A DNA stretch of 5,653 nt from Alphaproteobacteria bacterium (lineage in GTDB: Bacteria > Pseudomonadota > Alphaproteobacteria > Rhizobiales > Rhizobiaceae): NCBI GenBank assembly GCA_017308345.1, contig JAFKFE010000428.1, positions 1 to 5,653 of the forward strand, read 5' to 3'. Shown in pieces: positions 1 to 5,653 of this stretch. How positions within the stretch are numbered: position 1 is the stretch's first letter; each line of letters opens with the position of its first letter. The notes under the pieces were generated by a model. The model was not told where the DNA came from. It ran no database searches and was given only the letters and a program-made list of their open reading frames with translations. The position numbers were made by a program, and so were the translations under genes.

Positions 1-1130
1 TCCAGATCGGCATCACCCTGGTCGGCGTCCTCTCCGGCGCCTTCTCCGGCGCGACGCTCGGCGAAAGGCTGGCAAAATATCTGGCGTCGACCGGCATCCG
101 CGAAAACATCGCCGACCCCGTCGGCGTCGGTATCGTCGTCGCTTTGATCACCTATGCCTCGCTGATCGTCGGCGAGCTGGTGCCGAAGCAGATCGCACTG
201 CGCGATCCCGAGCGCGTCGCCGCCCGCGCCGCGCCCGCAATGACCGTTCTTGCCACCATCTCGGCGCCGCTCGTCTTCCTGCTCGACATTTCCGGCCGCG
301 CCGTGCTGTGGCTGCTCGGCCAGGCCGGCGAAGCGGAAGAGAAGGTCACCGACGAGGAGATCAAGATGCTGGTCGCCGAGGCCGAGCATCACGGCACCAT
401 CGAATCCGACGAGCGCCGCATGATTGCCGGCGTCATGCGCCTCGGCGACCGCGCCGTGCGCGCCGTGATGACGCCGCGCACCGAGGTCGACTGGTTGAAC
501 CTGCAATCCGACGAGACGGTGGTCCGGAAGCTGTTGATGGAAACGCAGCATTCGCGGCTGCCCGCGGCTGACGGCAATGTCGACGCCATGGTCGGCGTCG
601 TGCAGACCCGCGACGTCCTGGCGGCGCTTCTCGACGGCAAGACGCTGGAGCCGCGCCAGCACGTGCGCGCCGCCCCTATCGTCCATGATCAGGCCGACGC
701 GCTCGATGTCCTGCAAAAGCTGCGGGAATCGGACGTGCCGATGGCACTTGTCCATGACGAGTACGGCCATTTCGAAGGCATCGTCACGCCGGCCGATATC
801 CTCGAAGCCATCACCGGCGTGTTCCGCTCCGACCTGGAGGCCGGCGAGGAAGAGAACGCCGTCAAGCGCGATGACGGCTCATGGCTGCTCGCCGGCTACA
901 TGCAGGCCGACGAGATGGCCGAGGTGCTGGGCATCGACCTGCCGGAGAACCGCGACTACGAGACCGTCGCCGGCTATGTGCTGTCGCATCTGCATCATCT
1001 GCCGGCCACGGGCGAGTGCGTTGACGCGCAGGGCTGGCGTTTCGAGGTCGTCGACCTCGACGGCCGCCGCATCGACAAGTTGATCGCCACCCGTCTGCCC
1101 GACGGCCACCGCCCGGTGGCGCGCGGATAA
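1..1130 (+). CDS. CNNM/CBS-domain 'hemolysin family' transporter-like protein (5' partial)
   Basis: The reading frame is open from base 3 at the left edge to the TAA at 1128-1130, so the gene starts upstream of the window; 375 residues are visible. Numbering from the first full codon, residues 1-105 are the end of a CNNM (DUF21) membrane domain. It includes the conserved GELVPK motif at 57-62 and a hydrophobic segment around 78-107. A cytosolic CBS pair follows at about 153-275, opening with the MTPR motif (156-159) and containing HDEYG (251-255). A CorC/HlyC (transporter-associated) domain occupies about 285-365. The family includes TlyC, CorC and YtfL; members are linked to Mg2+ or other cation homeostasis. 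The 'hemolysin' name is historical, and haemolysis should not be assumed. It faces the efflux operon tail to tail, 25 bp apart, and shares no regulation visible here. Family is clear; substrate is unknown. Confidence 0.93.
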   Translation, partial: QIGITLVGVLSGAFSGATLGERLAKYLASTGIRENIADPVGVGIVVALITYASLIVGELVPKQIALRDPERVAARAAPAMTVLATISAPLVFLLDISGRAVLWLLGQAGEAEEKVTDEEIKMLVAEAEHHGTIESDERRMIAGVMRLGDRAVRAVMTPRTEVDWLNLQSDETVVRKLLMETQHSRLPAADGNVDAMVGVVQTRDVLAALLDGKTLEPRQHVRAAPIVHDQADALDVLQKLRESDVPMALVHDEYGHFEGIVTPADILEAITGVFRSDLEAGEEENAVKRDDGSWLLAGYMQADEMAEVLGIDLPENRDYETVAGYVLSHLHHLPATGECVDAQGWRFEVVDLDGRRIDKLIATRLPDGHRPVARG

Positions 1131-1155
1131 GCCGCCAGCGCCTCTTTGGCCGCGC

Positions 1156-2718
1156 TCAATGCGCGTCCGGCGGCGGCGCCTTGGGCGCCACGTTGCGCAG
1201 GAACGGCACCAGCGCCGTGGCGATCACGAAAGCCACCATGATGACCAGGAACGCATCGGCATAGGCCATCGTCGAGGCCTCGCGATAGGCGAGTTGCCAG
1301 AGCTGCTTCAGCGAGGCGGCATGGCCGCCGTCGATGGCGCCGGGCAACTGGCCGTAGCGCTGCGCAACAGTGTCGACCATGCGCATGGCCGCTTCGTTCT
1401 GCGGCGTCAGATGCGACGCGATCGTCAGGAAATGGAAATTGGTGCGGTTGTTGAGGATCGCGCCGCAGATGGCGATGCCGACCGCCCCGCCGAGATTGCG
1501 CATGGTGTTGAACAGGCCGCTGGCATATTTCAGCCGCTCCGGCGGCAGGCTGCCGAGCCCGAGATTGACGCTCGGCGCGACGGCGAAGACCTGCGGGAAG
1601 CCGCGAAAGATCTGCGGCAGGAGTAGCTCGGCCGAGCCCCACTGGCTGGTGATGGCGGAAAAACTCCACATCGAGGCGCCGAAGGAGGCCAGGCCGAACA
1701 TCATCAGCCAGCGCGTGTCGAAGCGCTTGGCAAGGAAGATGTAGACCGGGACGCCGACCATCGAGGCGACGCCGGTGGAAAACACCGCGAGCCCCGTCTC
1801 GAATGCGTTGTAGCCGCGCACATAGCCGAGGAACAGCGGCGTGAGATAGATCGTGGCGAAGATGCCGATGCCGGTGATGAAGGACAGGAAGCAGCCGATG
1901 GCGAAGTTGCGATTGCCGAAGGCGCGGAAGTCGACCACCGGCTGCGCATGGGTCAGGCTGCGGACGACGAACAGGACGAGCGTAACCACGGCGACGACGG
2001 CGCCGTTGCGGATCATGGCGTCGTCGAACCAGTTCCAACGCGAGCCTTCCTCCAGCACATATTCCGCCGTGCCGAGACTGATCGCCATCAGCGCCATACC
2101 GATATAGTCCGCGCCCTTCAGCAACGACAGATCGCCCTTGTCGATCCTGACCAGCAACGCGACGAGCACGGTGATGACCGCCCCGGGAACGACGTTGACA
2201 TAGAACAGCCAATGCCAGTTCAAGGTGTCGGTGATCCAGCCGCCGATAACCGGCCCCAGCGTCGGCGCGATCGAGGCGATGCTGCCGACCACGGCGGCGG
2301 CATAGACGCGCCTCGGGCCCTGGAAATAATGGAAGGACGAGGTGAAAACCGTCGGGATCATCGAGGCGCCGAGCAGTCCCTGCAGCGCCCGGAACAGGAT
2401 CATGCTTTCGATGTTCCAGGCGAAGCCGCACAGCATGCTGGCCACAGTGAAACCGGCCGCCGAGATGGTGAAAAGCCATCTGGTCGAGAAGACGCGGGTG
2501 AGCCAGCCCGACAACGGGATGACGATGATCTCCGCCACCAGATAGGAGGTCTGGACCCAGCCGATCTGGTCCTGCGCGGCCGACAGGCCGCCGCCGATAT
2601 CCTGCAGCGAGGACGCCACGATCTGGATATCGAGCAGCGCGATGAACATCCCCACGCACATCACCATGAACGGCAGGATGCTGGCGATGAAGGATTGCGG
2701 TGCGGCCGGCGCTGACAT
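1156..2718 (-). CDS. EmrB/QacA-type MFS drug exporter (DHA2 family, 14 TM)
   Basis: This is a 520-residue proton-driven inner-membrane exporter and the last gene of the hxlR-hlyD-MFS operon. Diagnostic features in order are the LDIQIV motif at 29-34 (the LD-x-x-IV motif of DHA2 pumps), the loop 2-3 motif A GWLTRVFSTRW at 71-81, and motif B RALQGLLGASMIP at 110-122. Motif C follows with GPVIGG at 155-160 and the NWHWLFYVN stretch at 167-175 typical of EmrB. Length and repeated hydrophobic segments fit 14 TM helices; the last lies near 487-507. A longer frame opens at a TTG at 2781, but the ATG at 2718 is preferred because it has a GAGGG site and gives the normal short N-terminus. With the upstream fusion protein it should form an EmrAB-like pump, which in Gram-negatives works with a TolC-type outer-membrane channel. 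No such channel gene is present here. The substrate cannot be read from sequence. Confidence 0.95.
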   Translation of the reverse strand: MSAPAAPQSFIASILPFMVMCVGMFIALLDIQIVASSLQDIGGGLSAAQDQIGWVQTSYLVAEIIVIPLSGWLTRVFSTRWLFTISAAGFTVASMLCGFAWNIESMILFRALQGLLGASMIPTVFTSSFHYFQGPRRVYAAAVVGSIASIAPTLGPVIGGWITDTLNWHWLFYVNVVPGAVITVLVALLVRIDKGDLSLLKGADYIGMALMAISLGTAEYVLEEGSRWNWFDDAMIRNGAVVAVVTLVLFVVRSLTHAQPVVDFRAFGNRNFAIGCFLSFITGIGIFATIYLTPLFLGYVRGYNAFETGLAVFSTGVASMVGVPVYIFLAKRFDTRWLMMFGLASFGASMWSFSAITSQWGSAELLLPQIFRGFPQVFAVAPSVNLGLGSLPPERLKYASGLFNTMRNLGGAVGIAICGAILNNRTNFHFLTIASHLTPQNEAAMRMVDTVAQRYGQLPGAIDGGHAASLKQLWQLAYREASTMAYADAFLVIMVAFVIATALVPFLRNVAPKAPPPDAH

Positions 2719-2728
2719 GGCGCCCTCA
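2719..2728 (-). promoter_or_regulatory. Ribosome binding site of the MFS gene, overlapping the hlyD stop codon
   Basis: Read on the minus strand the junction is TGAGGGCGCCATG. The last two bases of the hlyD stop TGA are the first two of the GAGGG Shine-Dalgarno sequence (2727-2723), with four bases before the ATG at 2718. Ribosomes terminating on hlyD are therefore placed on the MFS start, which suggests coupled translation. The site also supports the 2718 start over the longer TTG frame. Confidence 0.7.
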
Positions 2729-3826
2729 GCGCGACGCGGTATCGACCGTGACCACCGTCGACAGGCCGGGCCGCAGCGCAACCTTGCCCGCCTGGTCGGC
2801 GTCGATCGTGATCCTGACCGGCACCCGCTGCACGATCTTGGTGAAATTGCCCGTCGCGTTCTGCGGCGGGATCACGCTGAAGATAGCTCCCGTGGCCGGC
2901 CCGAGGCTGGTGACGCGGCCCTTGAGCAGTTGGTCGGGCGCGACATCGGCATAGACGGTCGCCGCCTGTCCGTCGGCCATCGCGCGCAACTGGTCTTCCT
3001 TGAAATTGGCGTCGACCCACAGGCCCGAGACCGGGACGATGGTCAGCAGGTAGCTGCCCGGCGAGACATAGGTGCCGACCTGCGCCAGCCTGTTGCCGAC
3101 GATGCCGTCGATCGGCGAGCGGATTTCCGTGAAGCCGAGGTCGAGCTGGGCGGTGTCGAGATCCGCCTTGGCGGCCGCGACTTCCGCAGTCGCTTCCGAA
3201 ATCTGGGTGTTGAGGACGTCGAGTTGTTGTCTCGACGCCGCAAGCGCCGCGCGGGCGGCGGCGACGGATGCCTGCGCCTGGCCGTCGGCCGCGGCGCTCT
3301 TTTGCGCATCCTGTTGCGAGCCGGTCTTGGCGCTGGCAAGCACCGCGTAGCGCTTGGCATCCTGCGCGGTGAACGCTGCGGCGGCGCTCTTGGCCTCGAG
3401 ATCGGCGCTGGCCTGCTCGATCAGCGAATTCTGCAGCGAGACCTGGGCGCGCAGATTGTCGAGCGCCGACTGCTTCTGCCGCACCGACGCCTGAGCGCGT
3501 TCCAGCGCCGCCTTGAACGGCCTGTCGTCGATGCGGATGACCGGCTGGCCGGCGGTCACATGCTCGTTGTCCTCGACGAGCACCTGGTCGATATGCCCGG
3601 CGACGCGCGGCGCCAGTGGCGTGACATTGCCGCCGACATAGGCGTCGTCGGTCGTCACCAGGAAGCGGTTGGCCTGCCACCATTGGACGCCGTACCAGCC
3701 GGCGACGCCGATCGCGATCAGTGCGCCCAGCATCATCAGCGGCTTGCGGCGCGACCTGGGCTTGGCCGGCGGGAGCGCGATGGCTGACGGCTGCTGCAGC
3801 TCGGCCTGGGAAAGCACCTTGTTCAT
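2726..3826 (-). CDS. HlyD/EmrA-type membrane fusion (periplasmic adaptor) protein
   Basis: This 366-residue adaptor links the inner-membrane MFS pump to an outer-membrane channel. Residues 1-29 are a basic cytoplasmic tail (AKPRSRRK), and a single TM anchor spans about 30-50. TTDDAYVGGNVTPLAPRV at 58-75 begins the first biotinyl/lipoyl half-domain, which runs to about 100 and is the EmrA signature. Residues 101-225 are rich in Ala, Gln, Lys and Glu and form the helical hairpin/coiled coil. DLGFTEIRSPIDGIVG at 229-244 begins the second lipoyl half. LWVDANFKEDQL (269-280) starts the beta-barrel, which ends with PVRITID (336-342) and LRPGLSTVV (351-359). The length matches EmrA relatives. Its ATG overlaps the stop of the HxlR gene by four bases (ATGA) and has only a weak own ribosome site (GGGGC), so translation is probably coupled. 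Confidence 0.95.
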   Translation of the reverse strand: MNKVLSQAELQQPSAIALPPAKPRSRRKPLMMLGALIAIGVAGWYGVQWWQANRFLVTTDDAYVGGNVTPLAPRVAGHIDQVLVEDNEHVTAGQPVIRIDDRPFKAALERAQASVRQKQSALDNLRAQVSLQNSLIEQASADLEAKSAAAAFTAQDAKRYAVLASAKTGSQQDAQKSAAADGQAQASVAAARAALAASRQQLDVLNTQISEATAEVAAAKADLDTAQLDLGFTEIRSPIDGIVGNRLAQVGTYVSPGSYLLTIVPVSGLWVDANFKEDQLRAMADGQAATVYADVAPDQLLKGRVTSLGPATGAIFSVIPPQNATGNFTKIVQRVPVRITIDADQAGKVALRPGLSTVVTVDTASR

Positions 3827-4377
3827 TGGCCCCGCGCCCCGTCCTGACTGTTGGGAAGCGGCCCATTCTCGATGAGCGGAAGGCCCGAACCTTCCGTGCT
3901 GAAGCGATAGCGCTGCCGCATCCGGTCGGTGGCCATGGGCGCCGTCGCCATTGCGAAGCCGCCGCTGTCGAGTTCCCTGCCGCTCTCGCGGTCTACGAGG
4001 ACCGGCTCGGCCCAGCGCCCGTCGGTCTTGTCCACCACGACCAGGCTCGGCCCCTCGGGCGCCAGATGCCGGTTGCCCCAGGCAAGCAGCGTGAGCAGCA
4101 CCGGCCGGAAATCACGGGCCTTGGCGGTCAGCACATATTCATGCCGAAGCGGCCGCTCGCAGTAGGCGCGCTTCTCGAACAGCCCGCGCTCGACCAGGCT
4201 GTTCAGCCGCCGCGTCAGGATGTTCGGCGCTATATCGAGGCTCTTCTGGAACTGGTCGAAGCGCGTCAGGCCCTGGAATGCGTCGCGCAGCAAAAGGATG
4301 CTCCACCACTCACCAACCTCGTCGAGGCTGCGCGCGATGGGGCATGGGCGCGTTTCGAAGCTCGTTCTGGCAACCAT
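3823..4377 (-). CDS. HxlR-family winged-helix regulator with C-terminal extension, first gene of efflux operon
   Basis: This 184-residue DNA-binding protein probably controls its own operon. The HxlR domain covers about residues 12-105. It starts with CPIARSLDEVGEWWSILLLR (12-31), followed by FDQFQKSLDIAPNILTRRL (40-58, recognition helix region) and LVERGLFEKR (61-70). The wing is RHEYVLTAKARDF (78-90), and AWGNRH (99-104) closes it. Cys12 is at the position used for redox or electrophile sensing in YodB/HypR-type relatives; a second cysteine is Cys73. About 80 residues follow the core (106-184), including DGRWAEPVLVDRESGREL (119-136); typical HxlR proteins stop near 110-150. The role of this tail is unknown; ligand binding is one possibility. 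The ATG at 4377 gives the usual spacing to Cys12, though its ribosome site is weak. A 17-bp inverted repeat lies 12-28 bases upstream. Activator versus repressor is not decidable from sequence. Confidence 0.92.
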   Translation of the reverse strand: MVARTSFETRPCPIARSLDEVGEWWSILLLRDAFQGLTRFDQFQKSLDIAPNILTRRLNSLVERGLFEKRAYCERPLRHEYVLTAKARDFRPVLLTLLAWGNRHLAPEGPSLVVVDKTDGRWAEPVLVDRESGRELDSGGFAMATAPMATDRMRQRYRFSTEGSGLPLIENGPLPNSQDGARGQ

Positions 4378-4388
4378 TCTCGTGACTC

Positions 4389-4405
4389 ACTTTCAAAATG
4401 AAAGT
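4389..4405. promoter_or_regulatory. Candidate operator: 17-bp inverted repeat upstream of the HxlR-efflux operon
   Basis: ACTTTCA-AAA-TGAAAGT is a perfect 7-bp inverted repeat with a 3-bp spacer, in an AT-rich patch within a GC-rich window. It lies between the candidate -10 box and the start codon of the HxlR gene, covering the expected transcription start. Such a symmetric site beside a dimeric winged-helix regulator gene is the usual form of an autoregulatory operator. Binding is inferred, not shown. Confidence 0.6.
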
Positions 4406-4407
4406 TA

Positions 4408-4436
4408 CAAATAGCCGAATTGGTTGCATTATGCAA
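4408..4436 (-). promoter_or_regulatory. Candidate promoter of the hxlR-hlyD-MFS operon
   Basis: On the minus strand, TTGCAT (4436-4431) could serve as -35 and TATTTG (4413-4408) as -10, with 17 bp between them. The -35 matches TTGACA at four positions and the -10 matches TATAAT at only three, so this is weak. It would start transcription near 4401, inside the 4389-4405 repeat, with a leader of about 24 bases. Confidence 0.35.
4424..4436. repeat. Short inverted repeat TTGCATTATGCAA
   Basis: A perfect 6-bp inverted repeat with a single central base lies about 47-59 bases upstream of the HxlR start codon and overlaps the candidate -35 box. It could be a second regulator-binding site, but it is short enough to arise by chance. 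Confidence 0.4.
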
Positions 4437-4514
4437 GTCAGTATGGTCGGGCATGCACGGCGCGTTCCATCCCGAGCCGGGGCGGAAGGGCTTGCACGGC
4501 AGTTCCCGCAAACG

Positions 4515-4540
4515 AAAAGGGCGGCGCAAGCGCCGCCCTT
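4515..4540 (-). terminator. Intrinsic terminator of the FMN reductase gene
   Basis: AAGGGCGGCG (4517-4526) and CGCCGCCCTT (4531-4540) pair into a perfect 10-bp GC-rich stem with a 4-base loop. On the minus strand the stem runs into TTTTCGTTT, a short U tract, while the plus-strand side lacks one. It begins 24 bases after the reductase stop codon and should separate that gene from the efflux operon downstream of it. Confidence 0.8.
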
Positions 4541-4564
4541 CGGGGAGGATGATGTCTTTTTCGC

Positions 4565-5170
4565 TCAGGCGGCCTGGGCTTCGGCGGCGATCGCGTCGGC
4601 GGCGCGGGCGGCCTTCAGCACCTTCGCCCACCAGGCGACGTCGTTGATCAGCGCGGCGGCGGCCTGGTTCAGATGCTCGATGTCCTCGAGCTTCTTCTCG
4701 CCCTGGCGCACCGCAAGGAAGTCGCCCCAGGCGATATGGACGGCCGACTTGACAGGCGCCATCTGCAACTCGACGGCGATCAGGCGGAGCTGTTCGACCG
4801 CGCGCGCGCCGCCGACCGAGCCGTAGCCGATAAAGCCGGCGGGCTTCTTGTTCCATTCATTGGCGGCGTAGTCGATGGCGTTCTTCAAGACACCGGTCGG
4901 AGCGTGATTGTATTCGGCGGCGGTGAAGATGAAGCCATCGAACTCGGCGACCTTCTTCTGCCAGCGCTGCGCCACCTCGTTCTGCGACGGGGCCCAGGCG
5001 GAGGAAGCGACCTCGTCGAAGAAGGGCAGCGGCCAGTCGCGCAGATCGACGATCTCGACGTCGATATCGGCATGCGACTTGGCGATCTTGGCGATCCACT
5101 GCGTCGGCACGTCGGCGAAGCGGGCGGCGCGCGTCGAACCGACGACGATGGCGATTTTGGGCTTGGACAT
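4565..5170 (-). CDS. NADPH-dependent FMN reductase family protein (flavodoxin-like fold)
   Basis: This 201-residue cytosolic flavoprotein belongs to the family that includes ChrR/YieF and azoreductase-type enzymes. These use NAD(P)H to reduce FMN and then quinones, azo dyes, chromate or similar acceptors. KIAIVVGSTRAAR (5-17) is the first beta strand and the phosphate-binding loop for FMN. The FMN isoalloxazine loop is FTAAEYNHAPTGVLKNAIDY (82-101); relatives often have TPEYN here, so the A85 position differs from the common proline. GYGSVGGARAVEQLR (115-129) is the third FMN-contact region. The tail after 180 is alanine-rich. The frame extends upstream to a TTG at 5248, but the ATG at 5170 has an AAGGAG site 8 bases away and places the first strand correctly. 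The gene is divergent from an HxlR regulator and followed by its own terminator. Physiological substrate unknown. Confidence 0.93.
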   Translation of the reverse strand: MSKPKIAIVVGSTRAARFADVPTQWIAKIAKSHADIDVEIVDLRDWPLPFFDEVASSAWAPSQNEVAQRWQKKVAEFDGFIFTAAEYNHAPTGVLKNAIDYAANEWNKKPAGFIGYGSVGGARAVEQLRLIAVELQMAPVKSAVHIAWGDFLAVRQGEKKLEDIEHLNQAAAALINDVAWWAKVLKAARAADAIAAEAQAA

Positions 5171-5178
5171 AAGGGGCT

Positions 5179-5184
5179 CTCCTT
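5179..5184 (-). promoter_or_regulatory. Ribosome binding site of the FMN reductase
   Basis: AAGGAG on the minus strand, 8 bases before the ATG at 5170. It decides the start in favour of 5170 over the upstream TTG at 5248. Confidence 0.75.
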
Positions 5185-5196
5185 GCGGGAATTTCT

Positions 5197-5213
5197 GGTA
5201 TCGTTTGGATACC
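5197..5213. promoter_or_regulatory. Candidate operator in the divergent FMN reductase / HxlR control region
   Basis: GGTATC (5197-5202) and GATACC (5208-5213) form a perfect 6-bp inverted repeat with a 5-bp spacer, 17 bp overall. It lies 27-43 bases upstream of the reductase ATG and 48-64 bases upstream of the regulator TTG. A further GATAC occurs at 5226-5230, 18 bp from the GATAC of the right arm. No convincing -35/-10 pair is seen on either strand, although TATATG (5219-5224) is a possible plus-strand -10. The likely ligand is the adjacent HxlR protein; this is inference. Confidence 0.55.
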
Positions 5214-5246
5214 GGCGCTATATGTGATACTGACAACTTGGCGCGC

Positions 5247-5253
5247 AAGGAGG
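5247..5253 (+). promoter_or_regulatory. Strong ribosome binding site selecting a TTG start
   Basis: AAGGAGG lies 7 bases before the TTG at 5261. The frame has an upstream stop (TGA 5231-5233) and no ATG or GTG between that stop and the conserved domain, so this site fixes the start of the divergent regulator. Confidence 0.75.
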
Positions 5254-5260
5254 CACTTCT

Positions 5261-5653
5261 TTGTTACTGAGGCACCCGCACATCACCGAGGACTGCCGGG
5301 CAGTGTCGGAAATCCTGCAACGGGTCGGCGACAAATGGACCGTCCTCGTGGTCGGCAAGCTGGGCGACGGGGCGCTGCGCTTCAACGAATTGCGCGCCGC
5401 CGTCGGCGGCATTTCGCAGAAGATGCTGACCACCACCTTGCGCGGTCTGGAGCGCGACGGCTTCGTCACGCGCAAGGTGTTTCCGACCATTCCGCCGCGT
5501 GTCGATTACGAGCTGACCGAGCTCGGTCACGAGTTGCTCGTGCCGGTCGGCGCGCTCGGCGAATGGGCGCGCAAGAACACCAATCGGGTCCGAGAAGCGC
5601 GCGCGCGAATCGACGCGGAACGTCACGCTCGACCGATCCTCGGGCGCCTCGAC
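5261..5653 (+). CDS. HxlR-family winged-helix regulator, divergent from FMN reductase (3' partial)
   Basis: 131 residues are visible and the frame is still open at the right edge. The HxlR domain starts at about residue 12. It contains CRAVSEILQRVGDKWTVLVV (12-31), LRFNELRAAVGGISQKMLTT (39-58, helix-turn-helix), LRGLERDGFVTRKVFPTIPP (60-79) and the wing VDYELTELGHELL (81-93). The helix ending EWARKN (101-106) follows. Cys12 precedes the first helix, as in the thiol sensors YodB and HypR of Bacillus, which control azoreductase or nitroreductase genes. Head-to-head placement with a flavin reductase, with a 17-bp inverted repeat between them, fits a local repressor of both genes. Most HxlR proteins are 110-150 residues long, so little is probably missing. 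Start is TTG (CTG at 5267 is the only close alternative). Family is sure; target and signal are inferred. Confidence 0.9.
   Translation, partial: MLLRHPHITEDCRAVSEILQRVGDKWTVLVVGKLGDGALRFNELRAAVGGISQKMLTTTLRGLERDGFVTRKVFPTIPPRVDYELTELGHELLVPVGALGEWARKNTNRVREARARIDAERHARPILGRLD

Noticed and set aside
995..2659. A 554-codon minus-strand open frame overlapping the MFS gene in another frame
   Set aside because: It is an out-of-frame shadow of the MFS gene: Arg/Gly/His-rich translation with no domain signature, while the MFS frame has all the family motifs. High GC keeps such frames free of stops.
1948..2715. A 255-codon plus-strand frame antisense to the MFS gene
   Set aside because: Composition is dominated by Arg, Asp, Gln and His, with no family features and no ribosome site that I noted; it is a GC-driven shadow.
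2719..2781. Upstream TTG start (2781) for the MFS protein
   Set aside because: It would extend the protein 21 residues into the hlyD coding region; the ATG at 2718 has a proper ribosome site and the normal N-terminus.
2642..3866. Long open frames on both strands across the HlyD gene (2642-3787 plus; 2661-3866 minus in another frame)
   Set aside because: Both give Arg/Asp/Gly-rich low-complexity translations without recognisable domains, and the HlyD frame explains the region fully.
4454..4500. Direct repeat TGCACGGC at 4454-4461 and 4493-4500
   Set aside because: Eight bases repeated once in GC-rich spacer is within chance expectation, and the copies have no positional link to a promoter.
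4266..4856. A minus-strand frame spanning the end of the reductase, the terminator and the start of HxlR
   Set aside because: It crosses a strong terminator and two well-supported genes in other frames, and its translation is low complexity.
5171..5248. Upstream TTG start (5248) for the FMN reductase
   Set aside because: It would place coding sequence over the divergent control region and ahead of the AAGGAG site; the ATG at 5170 matches the family N-terminus.
5264..5626. A 120-codon minus-strand frame antisense to the second HxlR gene
   Set aside because: The plus-strand frame has an ideal ribosome site and a full HxlR domain; the antisense translation shows no family features.

Overview
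This 5.65 kb window is GC-rich, has tightly packed genes, and looks like chromosome from an alphaproteobacterium. The style of the proteins suggests Rhizobiales, possibly Mesorhizobium-like; that placement is an inference from protein character and composition, not a database match. I see no RNA genes, insertion sequences, CRISPR arrays, integrases or attachment sites.

Layout, left to right. (1) Positions 1-1130, plus strand: the 3' part of a CNNM/CBS/CorC-HlyC membrane protein of the 'hemolysin family' (TlyC/CorC-like), cut by the window's left edge. (2) Positions 1156-4377, minus strand: a three-gene operon read right to left. It runs HxlR-type winged-helix regulator, then HlyD/EmrA-type membrane fusion protein, then EmrB/QacA-type (DHA2, 14-TM) MFS exporter. 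The regulator and the fusion protein overlap by the four bases ATGA. The exporter's ribosome binding site is built into the stop codon of the fusion protein. (3) Positions 4378-4564: the control region of that operon, with two inverted repeats and a weak promoter candidate, followed by a strong intrinsic terminator that serves the next minus-strand gene. (4) Positions 4565-5170, minus strand: an NADPH-dependent FMN reductase of the flavodoxin-like fold. (5) Positions 5171-5260: a 90-bp divergent control region with a 17-bp inverted repeat. (6) From 5261, plus strand: a second, compact HxlR-type regulator that starts at TTG behind a near-ideal ribosome binding site and runs off the right edge.

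The window therefore holds two neighbouring HxlR modules, each next to the gene or genes it probably controls: one with an EmrAB-type efflux pump, one with a flavin reductase. Both regulators have a cysteine at residue 12, just before the winged helix, and both control regions carry a 17-bp inverted repeat. HxlR relatives such as YodB and HypR in Bacillus sense electrophiles or oxidants through an N-terminal cysteine and control flavin-dependent reductases. A reasonable inference is that this locus handles toxic small molecules by chemical reduction and by export. I found no clearly unprecedented system; the paired arrangement and its candidate operators are the most interesting part.
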